Below, piece after piece: positions 1 through 8,403 of a stretch of 24,707 nt of DNA (position 1 is the first letter of the stretch; every line of letters starts with the position of its first letter). The DNA is from an uncultured Clostridia bacterium (GTDB taxonomy: Bacteria; Bacillota; Clostridia; Christensenellales; CASEPJ01): NCBI GenBank assembly GCA_949289715.1, contig CASEPJ010000017.1, positions 1 to 24,707 on the forward strand, read 5' to 3'. A program made the translations under genes and the position numbers. The notes beneath the pieces are model-generated. The model worked only from the letters and a program-made list of their open reading frames with translations. It made no database searches and was not told the origin of the DNA.

Positions 1-377
1 AAATCGATGCTTATAAGGCAGATCTCATCGTTTTAGCAGGTTTTATGAGCATTTTAAGCGAAAATTTTACCTCTTGCTATAAGAATAAAATAATTAACGT
101 GCATCCTTCGCTTATTCCTTCTTTTTGCGGTAAAGGCTTTTACGGAATTAAAGTACACGAAGAAGCATTAAAATACGGCGTGAAAATTACCGGGGCAACG
201 GTTCATTATGTTAACGAAGTCCCCGACGGCGGTAAAATAATTATGCAGAAAGCCGTAAAAGTAAGCGAGAAGGATACGCCTGAAAGTTTGCAGCTAAAAG
301 TTATGAAACAGGCAGAGTGGATAATATTGCCTAAAGCAACCGAAAAACTATGTAAAAAAATTATTAAATGCAAATAG
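1..377 (+). CDS. purN: Phosphoribosylglycinamide formyltransferase PurN, 5' truncated by window edge
   Basis: PurN transfers the formyl group of 10-formyl-THF to GAR, the third step of purine synthesis, in the cytosol. The reading frame is open from position 3, before the first in-frame ATG at 45, so that ATG is internal and the true start lies upstream of the window. About 124 residues are visible; the family has roughly 190-200. Family hallmarks are present: DLIVLAGFM, INVHPSLIPSF (the Asn and His of the catalytic Asn/His/Asp set) and VPDGGKIIMQ (the Asp). It stops with TAG at 375-377. The neighbours downstream are all purine genes on the same strand, which supports the call. Identity is secure; the missing start is only an edge effect. 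Confidence 0.95.
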   Translation, partial: IDAYKADLIVLAGFMSILSENFTSCYKNKIINVHPSLIPSFCGKGFYGIKVHEEALKYGVKITGATVHYVNEVPDGGKIIMQKAVKVSEKDTPESLQLKVMKQAEWIILPKATEKLCKKIIKCK

Positions 378-438
378 TTTAAAAAGAATATACAAGCTCG
401 GTTATTAAGAAGCAAACAATCTTATATCGAATTAATTT

Positions 439-475
439 CGCAAAAAATTTTAATTAATTTTTTGCGGTTTTATTT
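439..475 (+). terminator. Possible AT-rich terminator hairpin after purN
   Basis: Perfect 11-bp inverted repeat CGCAAAAAATT (439-449) and AATTTTTTGCG (456-466) around a 6-base loop, followed by a short, interrupted T run. It lies 62 bases past the purN stop. GC pairs are few, so it may end transcription only weakly and let some read through into the next purine gene. Confidence 0.5.
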
Positions 476-623
476 CAATATTCAATTAAAAACAAATATT
501 TCATTAATAATTTAGATTATAAGAAGCATTTAAATTGAAAAATTAAAATTAAAACTAAATTGCGCTCATTTAATAAGCGTTGTTATTTGCTTCAATTAAT
601 TATTTGACAAAGGAGAGAAACAG

Positions 624-1340
624 ATGGATGTCTATAAATCAAATGATATAGGTAAGCTTTTAAAAAACAATTCGTATGCGGGCAGAGGAATAATTATAGG
701 TAAATCCGAAGACGGAAAAAATGCCGTATTGGCATATTTTATTATGGGCAGAAGCGAAAACAGCCGCAACAGAATTTTTAAAAAAAGCGAGGGAGGAATA
801 ACTATTTATCCGTATGACGAGAGCAAAGTAAAAGACCCGTCCTTAATTATATATTCACCCATTAAAACTTACAAGAAAAAAATAATAGTAACTAACGGGG
901 ACCAGACAGATACGATATACGATTTTCTTTCTTGCAATAAGACATTTGAGGATGCTTTAAATACGAGATGTTTCGAACCGGATACTCCCAATTTTACTCC
1001 GAGAATTAGCGGTTTGCTTGACCTTGATAACGGCTTTACATATAAAATGAGTATTTTAAAAAGTGCGGACAATAACGGTACGGCATGCAATCGTTTTACG
1101 TTTAATTATTCGCCTTTAAACAATGTGGGACATTTCATTCATACTTATGTGTGTGACGGAAATCCCATTCCTTCTTTTGTGGGAGAACCTGAAAGAATAA
1201 CCATTCCTTCATCCATAGAGGAATTCACCGCAAACATTTGGGAAAATTTAAATGCGGACAATAAAATATCGCTTTACACTCAATACATAAATTTAAGCGA
1301 CGAAACGGTTTTATATAAATTAATCAATAAAAATTCATAA
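624..1340 (+). CDS. purO: IMP cyclohydrolase, PurO type
   Basis: Likely closes FAICAR to IMP, the last step of de novo purine synthesis. The 238-residue protein carries motifs of the archaeal PurO / IMP_cyclohyd family and not of the MGS-like cyclohydrolase domain of PurH: NSYAGRG near residues 16-22, MGRSENSRNR at 41-50 and NGDQTDTI at 91-98. AAAGGAGAG stands just before the ATG, which fixes the start. The following gene has only the transformylase half of PurH, so together the two replace bifunctional PurH. The function is inferred from family and context; the bacterial members are less well studied than the archaeal enzyme. No signal peptide or membrane segment is visible. Confidence 0.82.
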   Translation: MDVYKSNDIGKLLKNNSYAGRGIIIGKSEDGKNAVLAYFIMGRSENSRNRIFKKSEGGITIYPYDESKVKDPSLIIYSPIKTYKKKIIVTNGDQTDTIYDFLSCNKTFEDALNTRCFEPDTPNFTPRISGLLDLDNGFTYKMSILKSADNNGTACNRFTFNYSPLNNVGHFIHTYVCDGNPIPSFVGEPERITIPSSIEEFTANIWENLNADNKISLYTQYINLSDETVLYKLINKNS

Positions 1341-1778
1341 AATATTAATATTGATTTTTATTTGGTTAACTATTTAAACACTTTAAATAAAAAATTATTA
1401 TGTTTACATTCATTAACATAGCAGTTAATGTTTATAAAATAAAAAATAGTTTGTTTTAAAAATTCAGTTATAAACAATATAAATTCAAAATTTAACTGTA
1501 TTCAATGTCGGCTGTTTTTGTTAGGCGGATTATAGAAATTTTTATAAAAACAACGTAAATATAATTGAATTTGCATATCAATATATTTAAATTAAAACAG
1601 AAACAAAAAAACGGCGTATGCAGCGTTTATATTTTTTTCGTTTTATAACTTTGCAACGAAATAAAATAAATTAATTAACCGCTTATTATAAATAGTTATT
1701 TTTTGCAAAAAAAGTGATTAGTTAATTTATAGTTTATAAAAAATAAAAAAACAACATTTTTTAATAAAGGAGAACGGC
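1341..1778. other. 438-base AT-rich intergenic region between purO and the AICAR transformylase gene
   Basis: No convincing open reading frame or known riboswitch is visible. A weak hairpin at about 1609-1628 (AAACG and CGTTT, with an inner GC/GC step and a 2-base bulge) is followed by a T run and might be a poor terminator. A possible promoter lies near the right end. The length is unusual for a gap inside a purine cluster. Confidence 0.6.
1703..1731 (+). promoter_or_regulatory. Possible sigma-A promoter for the AICAR transformylase gene
   Basis: TTGCAA (1703-1708), 17-base spacer, TTTATA (1726-1731). A start near 1738 would leave a leader of about 40 bases with the ribosome site AAAGGAG. 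In DNA this AT-rich, -10-like words are common, so the call is weak. Confidence 0.33.
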
Positions 1779-2963
1779 ATGAAAGAATTTGAACTTAAAT
1801 ACGGTTGTAATCCCAATCAGAAACCTGCAAAAATTTTTATGAAAAACGGTAAAGACCTTCCTATCGAAGTAATAAACGGTAAACCCGGCTATATTAATTT
1901 TTTAGATGCTTTTAACAGCTGGCAGTTGGTAAAGGAACTAAAAGAGGCAACGGGACTTGCTGCCGCTACCTCCTTTAAACATGTAAGTCCTACATCGGGT
2001 GCAGTCGGTATTAAACTGAGCGAAAAATTAAAAAAAGCTTGTTTTGTAGAAGATATAGAAGGGTTAGACGATTCACCATTGGCGTGTGCCTATGCCAGAG
2101 CAAGAGGAACGGACAGAATGTCCTCTTTCGGCGATTGGATTGCACTTAGCGATATTTGCGATGTGACTACGGCAAAAATTATAGCAATGGAAGTGTCCGA
2201 CGGTATTATTGCTCCCGGATATTCCGACGAAGCGCTTGAAATTTTAAAAGAAAAAAGAAAAGGTAATTATAACATCGTAAAAATCGATGCCAATTACGTT
2301 CCCGAAGAAATAGAAACAAAAGATGTTTTCGGAATTACTTTTCAGCAGGGCAGAAACAATTTTAAAATAGACAGAAATTTATTATCAAATATAGTGACGG
2401 AAAATAAAAATATGCCAGAGGGCGCAATTAGAGATTTGATTGTTGCATTAATAACTTTAAAATATACGCAATCGAATTCGGTATGCTACGCAGTAGACGG
2501 ACAGGCAATAGGCGTCGGCGCAGGGCAGCAGTCGAGAATACATTGCACAAGATTAGCAGGAACCAAAGCCGATTTATGGCATCTTCGTCAGCACGAAAAA
2601 GTATTAAATCTCGAATTTGCTGAAAATGTAGGCAGACCGGAAAAAAACAATATAATAGATTTATATCTTTCGGAAGATTACGAGGAAGTTACCGGCGAGG
2701 GAGTATGGAGAAATTATTTTAGTAAAAAACCCGTTTTGTTTACTAAAGAGGAGCAAAAAGAATATTTAAAAAATATAACCGGCGTTGCGCTTGGCAGCGA
2801 TGCTTTCTTCCCCTTCGACGATAACATTGAAAGAGCAAGAAAAAGCGGCGTAACTTATGTTGCGGAGCCCGGGGGTTCTATAAGAGATTCTTTAGTAATT
2901 GACGCCTGCAACAGGCATAATATGGTAATGGCTTTTACGGGAATGAGATTGTTCCACCATTAA
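1779..2963 (+). CDS. Stand-alone AICAR transformylase (PurH C-terminal half only)
   Basis: Transfers a formyl group from 10-formyl-THF to AICAR, giving FAICAR, the substrate of the cyclohydrolase encoded just upstream. The 394-residue protein starts directly with transformylase-like sequence and has no N-terminal MGS/IMP cyclohydrolase domain. Visible marks are FKHVSPTSGAVG with the Lys-His pair at 67-68 (counterpart of the catalytic Lys-His of PurH), and AVDGQAIGVGAGQQSR followed by a conserved Arg/His-rich stretch. AAAGGAG 7 bases before the ATG supports the start. It is longer than the about 320-residue transformylase part of PurH, as in a known stand-alone family in Clostridia. It could be called purH, but it lacks half of that protein. 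Confidence 0.9.
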   Translation: MKEFELKYGCNPNQKPAKIFMKNGKDLPIEVINGKPGYINFLDAFNSWQLVKELKEATGLAAATSFKHVSPTSGAVGIKLSEKLKKACFVEDIEGLDDSPLACAYARARGTDRMSSFGDWIALSDICDVTTAKIIAMEVSDGIIAPGYSDEALEILKEKRKGNYNIVKIDANYVPEEIETKDVFGITFQQGRNNFKIDRNLLSNIVTENKNMPEGAIRDLIVALITLKYTQSNSVCYAVDGQAIGVGAGQQSRIHCTRLAGTKADLWHLRQHEKVLNLEFAENVGRPEKNNIIDLYLSEDYEEVTGEGVWRNYFSKKPVLFTKEEQKEYLKNITGVALGSDAFFPFDDNIERARKSGVTYVAEPGGSIRDSLVIDACNRHNMVMAFTGMRLFHH

Positions 2964-3079
2964 AATGTTATTGTTATAAAAATTCAATACTGCTTTTAAA
3001 AGTTTTAGTGTGTTGAGCATTAATGTGAAGGGAAAATTGTCTTTTAAATAATATCGGAAGATATTAAATAACATTGAAA

Positions 3080-3115
3080 TTTAAATTTTATTAAAAACTT
3101 TTAATAAAATTTAAA
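3080..3115. repeat. Perfect 17-bp AT-only inverted repeat
   Basis: TTTAAATTTTATTAAAA (3080-3096) and its exact reverse complement (3099-3115) are separated by AC. As RNA it makes a long hairpin, followed within about 10 bases by a T run. It could end the AICAR transformylase transcript or stabilise its 3' end. No GC pair is present in the stem. Confidence 0.6.
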
Positions 3116-3152
3116 CTTATTGAATTTTTTTGATTATTCAAAAAAAGGTATA

Positions 3153-3182
3153 TTGATTTCTCTTTTGTTACGATGTTATATT
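3153..3182 (+). promoter_or_regulatory. Possible sigma-A promoter for purD-purL-fhs
   Basis: TTGATT (3153-3158), 18-base spacer, TATATT (3177-3182). A start near 3189 would give a leader of about 215 bases before purD. It is the best -35/-10 pair I found in this gap, but the region is so AT-rich that it stays tentative. Confidence 0.35.
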
Positions 3183-3406
3183 ATAAAACAGCAAAAAATT
3201 AAATATCGTCATAAGATTAATCGAATATCCGCAAACAAAATACAACATAGTTAAAAATTTTAAAAAGAAAATTATAGAATGTAATATCGAAGGATTTATA
3301 ACTTCGGTTAAACATTTAATAAACTTATTTGTCATTGAAATTTAAATTATTTTATTAATATTGCATTTTGCAGAATAGACAATAGGAAAATATTAAAGAG
3401 GTATAT

Positions 3407-4675
3407 ATGAAAATAATGGTTATAGGTTCCGGCGGCAGGGAACATGCGATAATAAAAAGTCTTAAAAAAAATCCCGAAGCGGAGGTTATATATGCTCTTC
3501 CCGGAAACGGCGGAATAGCTAAAGATGCAGAATGTGTTAATATCGGTGCCAAAGAATTGGACAAGATAGTGCAATTTGCCGTAGAAAAAAAGATTGATTT
3601 TGCGGTTGTTGCGCCCGACGATCCGCTTGTTTTGGGGTTGGTGGATTTATTAGAAGAAAAGGGAATATCATGTTTTGGTCCCCGCAAGAATGCTGCTATT
3701 ATTGAAGGAAGTAAGATTTTTGCAAAAAATCTTATGAAAAAATATAATATTCCTACCGCAAAATATGAGGTTTTCGATAATTTAAACGACGCTATAAAAT
3801 ATTTAAAAACCGCTCCCATGCCTGCAGTTATTAAAGCGGACGGTCTTGCTTTGGGCAAAGGGGTGGTGATAGCGGAAAACAGGCAGGAAGCTTTCGATGC
3901 CGTTAAATCTATGATGGAAGATAAAATTTTCGGCGAAAGCGGTTCTAAAATAGTTATAGAAGAATATTTGACGGGGCCGGAAGTTTCCGTTCTGTCTTTT
4001 ACCGACGGTAAAACTTTAATACCTATGGTTTCTTCTATGGATCACAAGCGTGCTTTGGACGACGATAAGGGATTAAATACCGGAGGAATGGGCACCGTTG
4101 CGCCGAATCCGTATTATACCGAAGAAATTGCAAAAGAATGTGAAGAAAAAATATTTTTACCGACTATTGAAGCTATGAATAAAGAAGGCAGACCTTTTAA
4201 AGGTTGCTTGTATTTCGGACTTATGCTTACAAAAAAAGGTCCTAAAGTAATAGAATATAATTGTAGATTCGGCGATCCGGAAACGCAGGTGGTATTACCC
4301 CTTTTAAAAAGCGATTTGCTTGAAATTATGCTTGCCGTGTCAAAAGGCGAGCTTTCGAAAGTCAATGTGGAGTTTAATAACGAGGCGGCTTGTTGCGTGG
4401 TTATGGCATCAGAAGGATATCCGGCTAAATACAATACAGGCTTTAAAATAGCTCTGCCCGAAAACGCAGAGGGAGAAATTTTTATTGCAGGCGCAAAAAT
4501 ATCCGAGGGCAAGCTTGTAACTTCGGGAGGCAGAGTTTTGGGTTGCGTTTGCTGTGCGAATAATTTAAACGAAGCGATAAAAAAAGCTTATTCGTTAGTT
4601 AGCAAAGTAAAATTCGAAAACGCATATTTCAGAAAAGATATAGGTAAAAAAGCCTTAATGGCGGAGGTTAAATAA
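3407..4675 (+). CDS. purD: Phosphoribosylamine-glycine ligase (GAR synthetase) PurD
   Basis: ATP-grasp ligase that joins glycine to 5-phosphoribosylamine, making GAR, the substrate of PurN. The 422 residues match the usual length. Seen: N-terminal GSGGREHA (8-15), the ATP-grasp stretch AVIKADGLALGKGVV, the family signature RFGDPETQVVLPLL, and a C-terminal segment with GGRVLGC. AGAGG stands 6 bases before the ATG. The stop codon overlaps the purL start by one base (TAATG at 4673-4677), which suggests translational coupling in one transcript. Function is secure. Confidence 0.96.
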   Translation: MKIMVIGSGGREHAIIKSLKKNPEAEVIYALPGNGGIAKDAECVNIGAKELDKIVQFAVEKKIDFAVVAPDDPLVLGLVDLLEEKGISCFGPRKNAAIIEGSKIFAKNLMKKYNIPTAKYEVFDNLNDAIKYLKTAPMPAVIKADGLALGKGVVIAENRQEAFDAVKSMMEDKIFGESGSKIVIEEYLTGPEVSVLSFTDGKTLIPMVSSMDHKRALDDDKGLNTGGMGTVAPNPYYTEEIAKECEEKIFLPTIEAMNKEGRPFKGCLYFGLMLTKKGPKVIEYNCRFGDPETQVVLPLLKSDLLEIMLAVSKGELSKVNVEFNNEAACCVVMASEGYPAKYNTGFKIALPENAEGEIFIAGAKISEGKLVTSGGRVLGCVCCANNLNEAIKKAYSLVSKVKFENAYFRKDIGKKALMAEVK

Positions 4676-7600
4676 TGGTATACAGAATATATGTGGAAAG
4701 AAAAGAGGGATTCGATATCGAAGCGAAATCCTTAAAAAACGACATCTGCAATTTACTTGAAATAAGCGATTTAAAAGAATTAAGGATATTTAATCGTTAC
4801 GATGTCGAAAATATCGATAACAATTTATTTGATTATTGCAAAACCGCAGTTTTTTCCGAACCGCAATCGGATAATTATTATAACGAGCTGCCCGTAAAAG
4901 GAGATGTTGTTTTTGCCGTCGAATATTTGCCCGGTCAGTTCGATCAAAGAGCCGATTCCGCAGCGCAGTGCATACAAATTATTTCCAAAAAAGACAGACC
5001 TGTCGTAAAAACGGCAAAAGTTTATGTTTTAAACGGTAATCTCTCAAAAGAGCAGATAGATACCGTAAAAAAATATGTCATAAATCCCGTAGAATGCAGA
5101 GAAGCCTCACTTAAAGAATATTCAACGCTTGCTTTGAATTTTAACATTCCCAAAGAGGTGGAAATTTTAAACGATTTTAATTCGCTAAACGACAGTGAAC
5201 TTAAAGATTTCGTAAATAAATACGGTTTGGCAATGGATTTTGACGATATAAAATTCTGCCAAAATTATTTTAAGAGTGAAAATAAAGCTCCCACAATTAC
5301 AGAAATAAGAATGATAGACACTTATTGGTCGGATCATTGCAGACATACCACGTTTTTAACTACGGTCGACTCTGTTAAGTTCGAAGATGCTTTGTTACAG
5401 AAAACATATGAAGAATACATAAATGCGAGAAAGGAAATAGGGCGCACAAAGCCGATAAATTTAATGGACCTTGCAACTATTGCCGCAAAAGTGTTAAAAA
5501 AGAGAGGCTATTTGAACAAACTTGACGAATCGGAAGAAATCAATGCATGTACGGTTAAAATAAAGGTAACATTAGATGGTAAAAAAGAAGATTGGCTTTT
5601 GCTTTTTAAAAACGAAACGCATAATCATCCCACGGAAATCGAGCCTTTCGGAGGTGCCGCAACCTGTATAGGCGGTGCTATAAGAGACCCTCTTTCGGGC
5701 AGAGCTTATGTTTATGCCGCAATGAGAGTTACCGGTGCAAGCGATCCGACGGTTCCCGTAAAGGATACTATAGAAGGTAAACTTCCTCAAAGAAAAATAG
5801 TAACCACAGCTGCCGCAGGTTACAGTTCATACGGCAATCAGATAGGGCTTGCCACCGGACAGGTGGATGAAATTTATCATCCCGGATATGTAGCAAAAAG
5901 AATGGAAATAGGTGCAGTAATTGCTGCTGCTCCTGCGGAAAACGTAAGAAGAGAATGTCCTGCGCCGGGCGATTTGGTTATACTTTTGGGAGGGAGAACG
6001 GGCAGAGACGGTTGCGGAGGTGCAACGGGTTCTTCTAAATCGCATACTTTACATTCATTGGAAAGCTGCGGTGCCGAAGTTCAAAAAGGTAATGCTCCCG
6101 AAGAAAGAAAACTGCAGAGACTTTTCAGAAACAAAGAAGCTACGCTGCTTATTAAAAGATGTAATGATTTTGGTGCAGGGGGCGTATCCGTCGCTATAGG
6201 AGAACTTGCCGATGGGTTAAAAATAAATTTGAATGCGGTGCCTAAAAAATACGAAGGTTTGGACGGTACCGAACTTGCAATATCCGAATCGCAGGAAAGA
6301 ATGGCAGTAGTGGTTGAAGCTAACATGGCGGAAAAATTCATAAAACTTGCAAATGAAGAAAATTTGGAAGCTACCGTAGTTGCCGTGGTTACTGAAGAAA
6401 AAAGACTTGTAATGGAGTGGAACAATAAAGAAATAGTTAATATAAAAAGAGAATTTTTAAATTCAAACGGTGCTGAAAAACATATAGATATTGTTCCAAA
6501 AAAATATGAGTCTTTCGATAAATTAATACCGGATGACTTTAATAAAGGCTATAAAGATTTGGCTGCCGATTTAAATGTTTGTTCCAAAAGAGGTCTTTCG
6601 GAAAGATTCGACTCAACTATAGGTTCGGGTACGATACTTATGCCTTTCGGAGGAAAATTGCAGTTGACCCCTATACAGGCTATGGTGCATAAAATATCGT
6701 CTGAAAAAAAACATACGAACGATTGTTCCTATATGTCTTACGGATATAATCCTTATATTACAGAAAAAAGTCCTTATCACGGTGCGTATTTAGCTGTTGC
6801 GGAATCAATATCCAAGTTAATTGCAACCGGTGCGGAATTCAAAGACGTTTATCTTACCTTCCAGGAATATTTCGAAAGACCTGGTAAAAATCCTGCAAGG
6901 TGGGGAAAACCTCTTTCCGCACTTTTGGGCGCTTTCAAAGCTCAATTGGACTTTAAAACCGCAGCCATAGGCGGTAAAGATTCCATGAGCGGAACATTCG
7001 AAAATATAGACGTGCCGCCTACTTTGGTTTCGTTTGCCGTTACTACGGGCAACACGAATGAAGTTATCAGTCCGGAATTTAAAAATGCGGAAGATAACGT
7101 ATATCTTTTAAAATGTTTATACGACGAAAACAATCTTCCCGTTGCCTCTTCGTTAATAGAAAATTTCAATAAAATATCGTCGCTCAATAAAAAGGGCGCC
7201 ATAAAAGCGGCTTATACACCTGGTTACGGCGGTATTGCCGAGGCGGTAATGAAAATGTCTTTCGGTAACTATATAGGTTTTTCATACGGTAACAATATAA
7301 GTAAGAAAGATATTTTCGGATATAATTACGGAGCATTTATTATAGAAACTTCCGAAATTTTAAATGATGATTTTATCTTGCTGGGTAAAACGCAAAACAT
7401 TCCCGAATTATCTTATAAAGGTCAAAGTATTCCTTTAAAAGACTTACTTAATATTTACGAAAATAAATTGGAAGATATTTATGCGTGCAATATCAATCAG
7501 GGAAACAGTAATATACCTGCATTTTCATGTCCGCAAAAAAATATTTTATCTTCGAATATCAAAGTCGGCACTCCGAAAGTACTGATTCCGGCTTTCCCCG

Positions 7601-8367
7601 GTACTAATTGCGAGTACGATACAGCAAAGGCGTTTGCAGATGCAGGCGCAAAACCGGAAATTTTTGTTATTAACAATTTGACTTCTGAACGGGTAGCCCG
7701 CTCGGTGGAAGAATTTGCCGAAAAAATTAACGAGAGTCAAATAATTTTTATTCCCGGAGGTTTTTCGGGAGGGGACGAACCTGACGGTTCGGGCAAGTTC
7801 ATAACCGCTTTTTTCAGAAATCCGGCAATAAAAGAGGCTGTTACCCGTTTATTAGAAAAAAGAGACGGGCTTATGGGCGGCATATGCAACGGTTTTCAGG
7901 CATTAATAAAATTGGGTTTGGTTCCTTTCGGAAAAATTATGGATATGGACTGCCATTGTCCTACCATAACTTACAACAATATCGGCAGACATCAATCCCG
8001 TCTTGTCAGAACAAGAGTCGCATCGGTAAAATCGCCGTGGCTTAAACACGCAAAGGTGGGTGATATTTATACCGTTCCCGTTTCGCACGGAGAAGGTAAA
8101 TTCGTTGCCGAAGATTCATTAATAGAATCGCTTAATAAGAACGGTCAGATTTTGACTCAATATGTGGATTTAAACGGCAATCCCACAATGGATATAAGGT
8201 TTAATGCCAACGGCTCTGCATATGCAATAGAAGGGATTTTTTCTCCCGACGGAAGAATATTCGGTAAAATGGGACACAGTGAAAGAGTTGCCTCGAATTT
8301 ATATAAAAACGTTTCGGGCAGTTTCGATATGGGGCTGTTCCTTTCCGCCGTGGAATATTTTAAATAA
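4675..8367 (+). CDS. purL: Phosphoribosylformylglycinamidine synthase PurL, single-chain form with glutaminase domain
   Basis: Converts FGAR, glutamine and ATP to FGAM. The 1230-residue chain contains the N-terminal PurS-like region, the two-lobed ATP-dependent synthase core (for example SDHCRHTTF and FKNETHNHPTEIEPFGGAAT) and, from about residue 970, a class I glutamine amidotransferase domain. The glutaminase triad is visible: Cys1071 in GGICNGFQAL, and His1201 and Glu1203 in GHSER. Many Firmicutes make this enzyme from separate PurS, PurQ and PurL; the fused form here resembles the large single-chain clade found in Clostridia and Bacteroidetes. Translation probably couples to purD through TAATG. 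Function is secure. Confidence 0.96.
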   Translation: MVYRIYVERKEGFDIEAKSLKNDICNLLEISDLKELRIFNRYDVENIDNNLFDYCKTAVFSEPQSDNYYNELPVKGDVVFAVEYLPGQFDQRADSAAQCIQIISKKDRPVVKTAKVYVLNGNLSKEQIDTVKKYVINPVECREASLKEYSTLALNFNIPKEVEILNDFNSLNDSELKDFVNKYGLAMDFDDIKFCQNYFKSENKAPTITEIRMIDTYWSDHCRHTTFLTTVDSVKFEDALLQKTYEEYINARKEIGRTKPINLMDLATIAAKVLKKRGYLNKLDESEEINACTVKIKVTLDGKKEDWLLLFKNETHNHPTEIEPFGGAATCIGGAIRDPLSGRAYVYAAMRVTGASDPTVPVKDTIEGKLPQRKIVTTAAAGYSSYGNQIGLATGQVDEIYHPGYVAKRMEIGAVIAAAPAENVRRECPAPGDLVILLGGRTGRDGCGGATGSSKSHTLHSLESCGAEVQKGNAPEERKLQRLFRNKEATLLIKRCNDFGAGGVSVAIGELADGLKINLNAVPKKYEGLDGTELAISESQERMAVVVEANMAEKFIKLANEENLEATVVAVVTEEKRLVMEWNNKEIVNIKREFLNSNGAEKHIDIVPKKYESFDKLIPDDFNKGYKDLAADLNVCSKRGLSERFDSTIGSGTILMPFGGKLQLTPIQAMVHKISSEKKHTNDCSYMSYGYNPYITEKSPYHGAYLAVAESISKLIATGAEFKDVYLTFQEYFERPGKNPARWGKPLSALLGAFKAQLDFKTAAIGGKDSMSGTFENIDVPPTLVSFAVTTGNTNEVISPEFKNAEDNVYLLKCLYDENNLPVASSLIENFNKISSLNKKGAIKAAYTPGYGGIAEAVMKMSFGNYIGFSYGNNISKKDIFGYNYGAFIIETSEILNDDFILLGKTQNIPELSYKGQSIPLKDLLNIYENKLEDIYACNINQGNSNIPAFSCPQKNILSSNIKVGTPKVLIPAFPGTNCEYDTAKAFADAGAKPEIFVINNLTSERVARSVEEFAEKINESQIIFIPGGFSGGDEPDGSGKFITAFFRNPAIKEAVTRLLEKRDGLMGGICNGFQALIKLGLVPFGKIMDMDCHCPTITYNNIGRHQSRLVRTRVASVKSPWLKHAKVGDIYTVPVSHGEGKFVAEDSLIESLNKNGQILTQYVDLNGNPTMDIRFNANGSAYAIEGIFSPDGRIFGKMGHSERVASNLYKNVSGSFDMGLFLSAVEYFK

Positions 8368-8403
8368 TTTTTAAATTTTAAAAAAACAACAAGGGAGAGA
8401 TAT

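Larger units (their letters stand above)
2964..3406. other. 443-base AT-rich intergenic region before purD
   Basis: No gene is supported here. It holds a perfect 17-bp AT inverted repeat (3080-3115), a candidate promoter (3153-3182), and two copies of CATTGAAATTTAAATT at 3072-3087 and 3333-3348. The copies are low in complexity and may be chance. No purine, PRPP or ZTP riboswitch core was recognised. Confidence 0.6.

Noticed and set aside
3355..3858. 167-codon minus-strand frame over the purD start
   Set aside because: Antisense to a clear purD reading frame; low-complexity composition and no recognisable motif.
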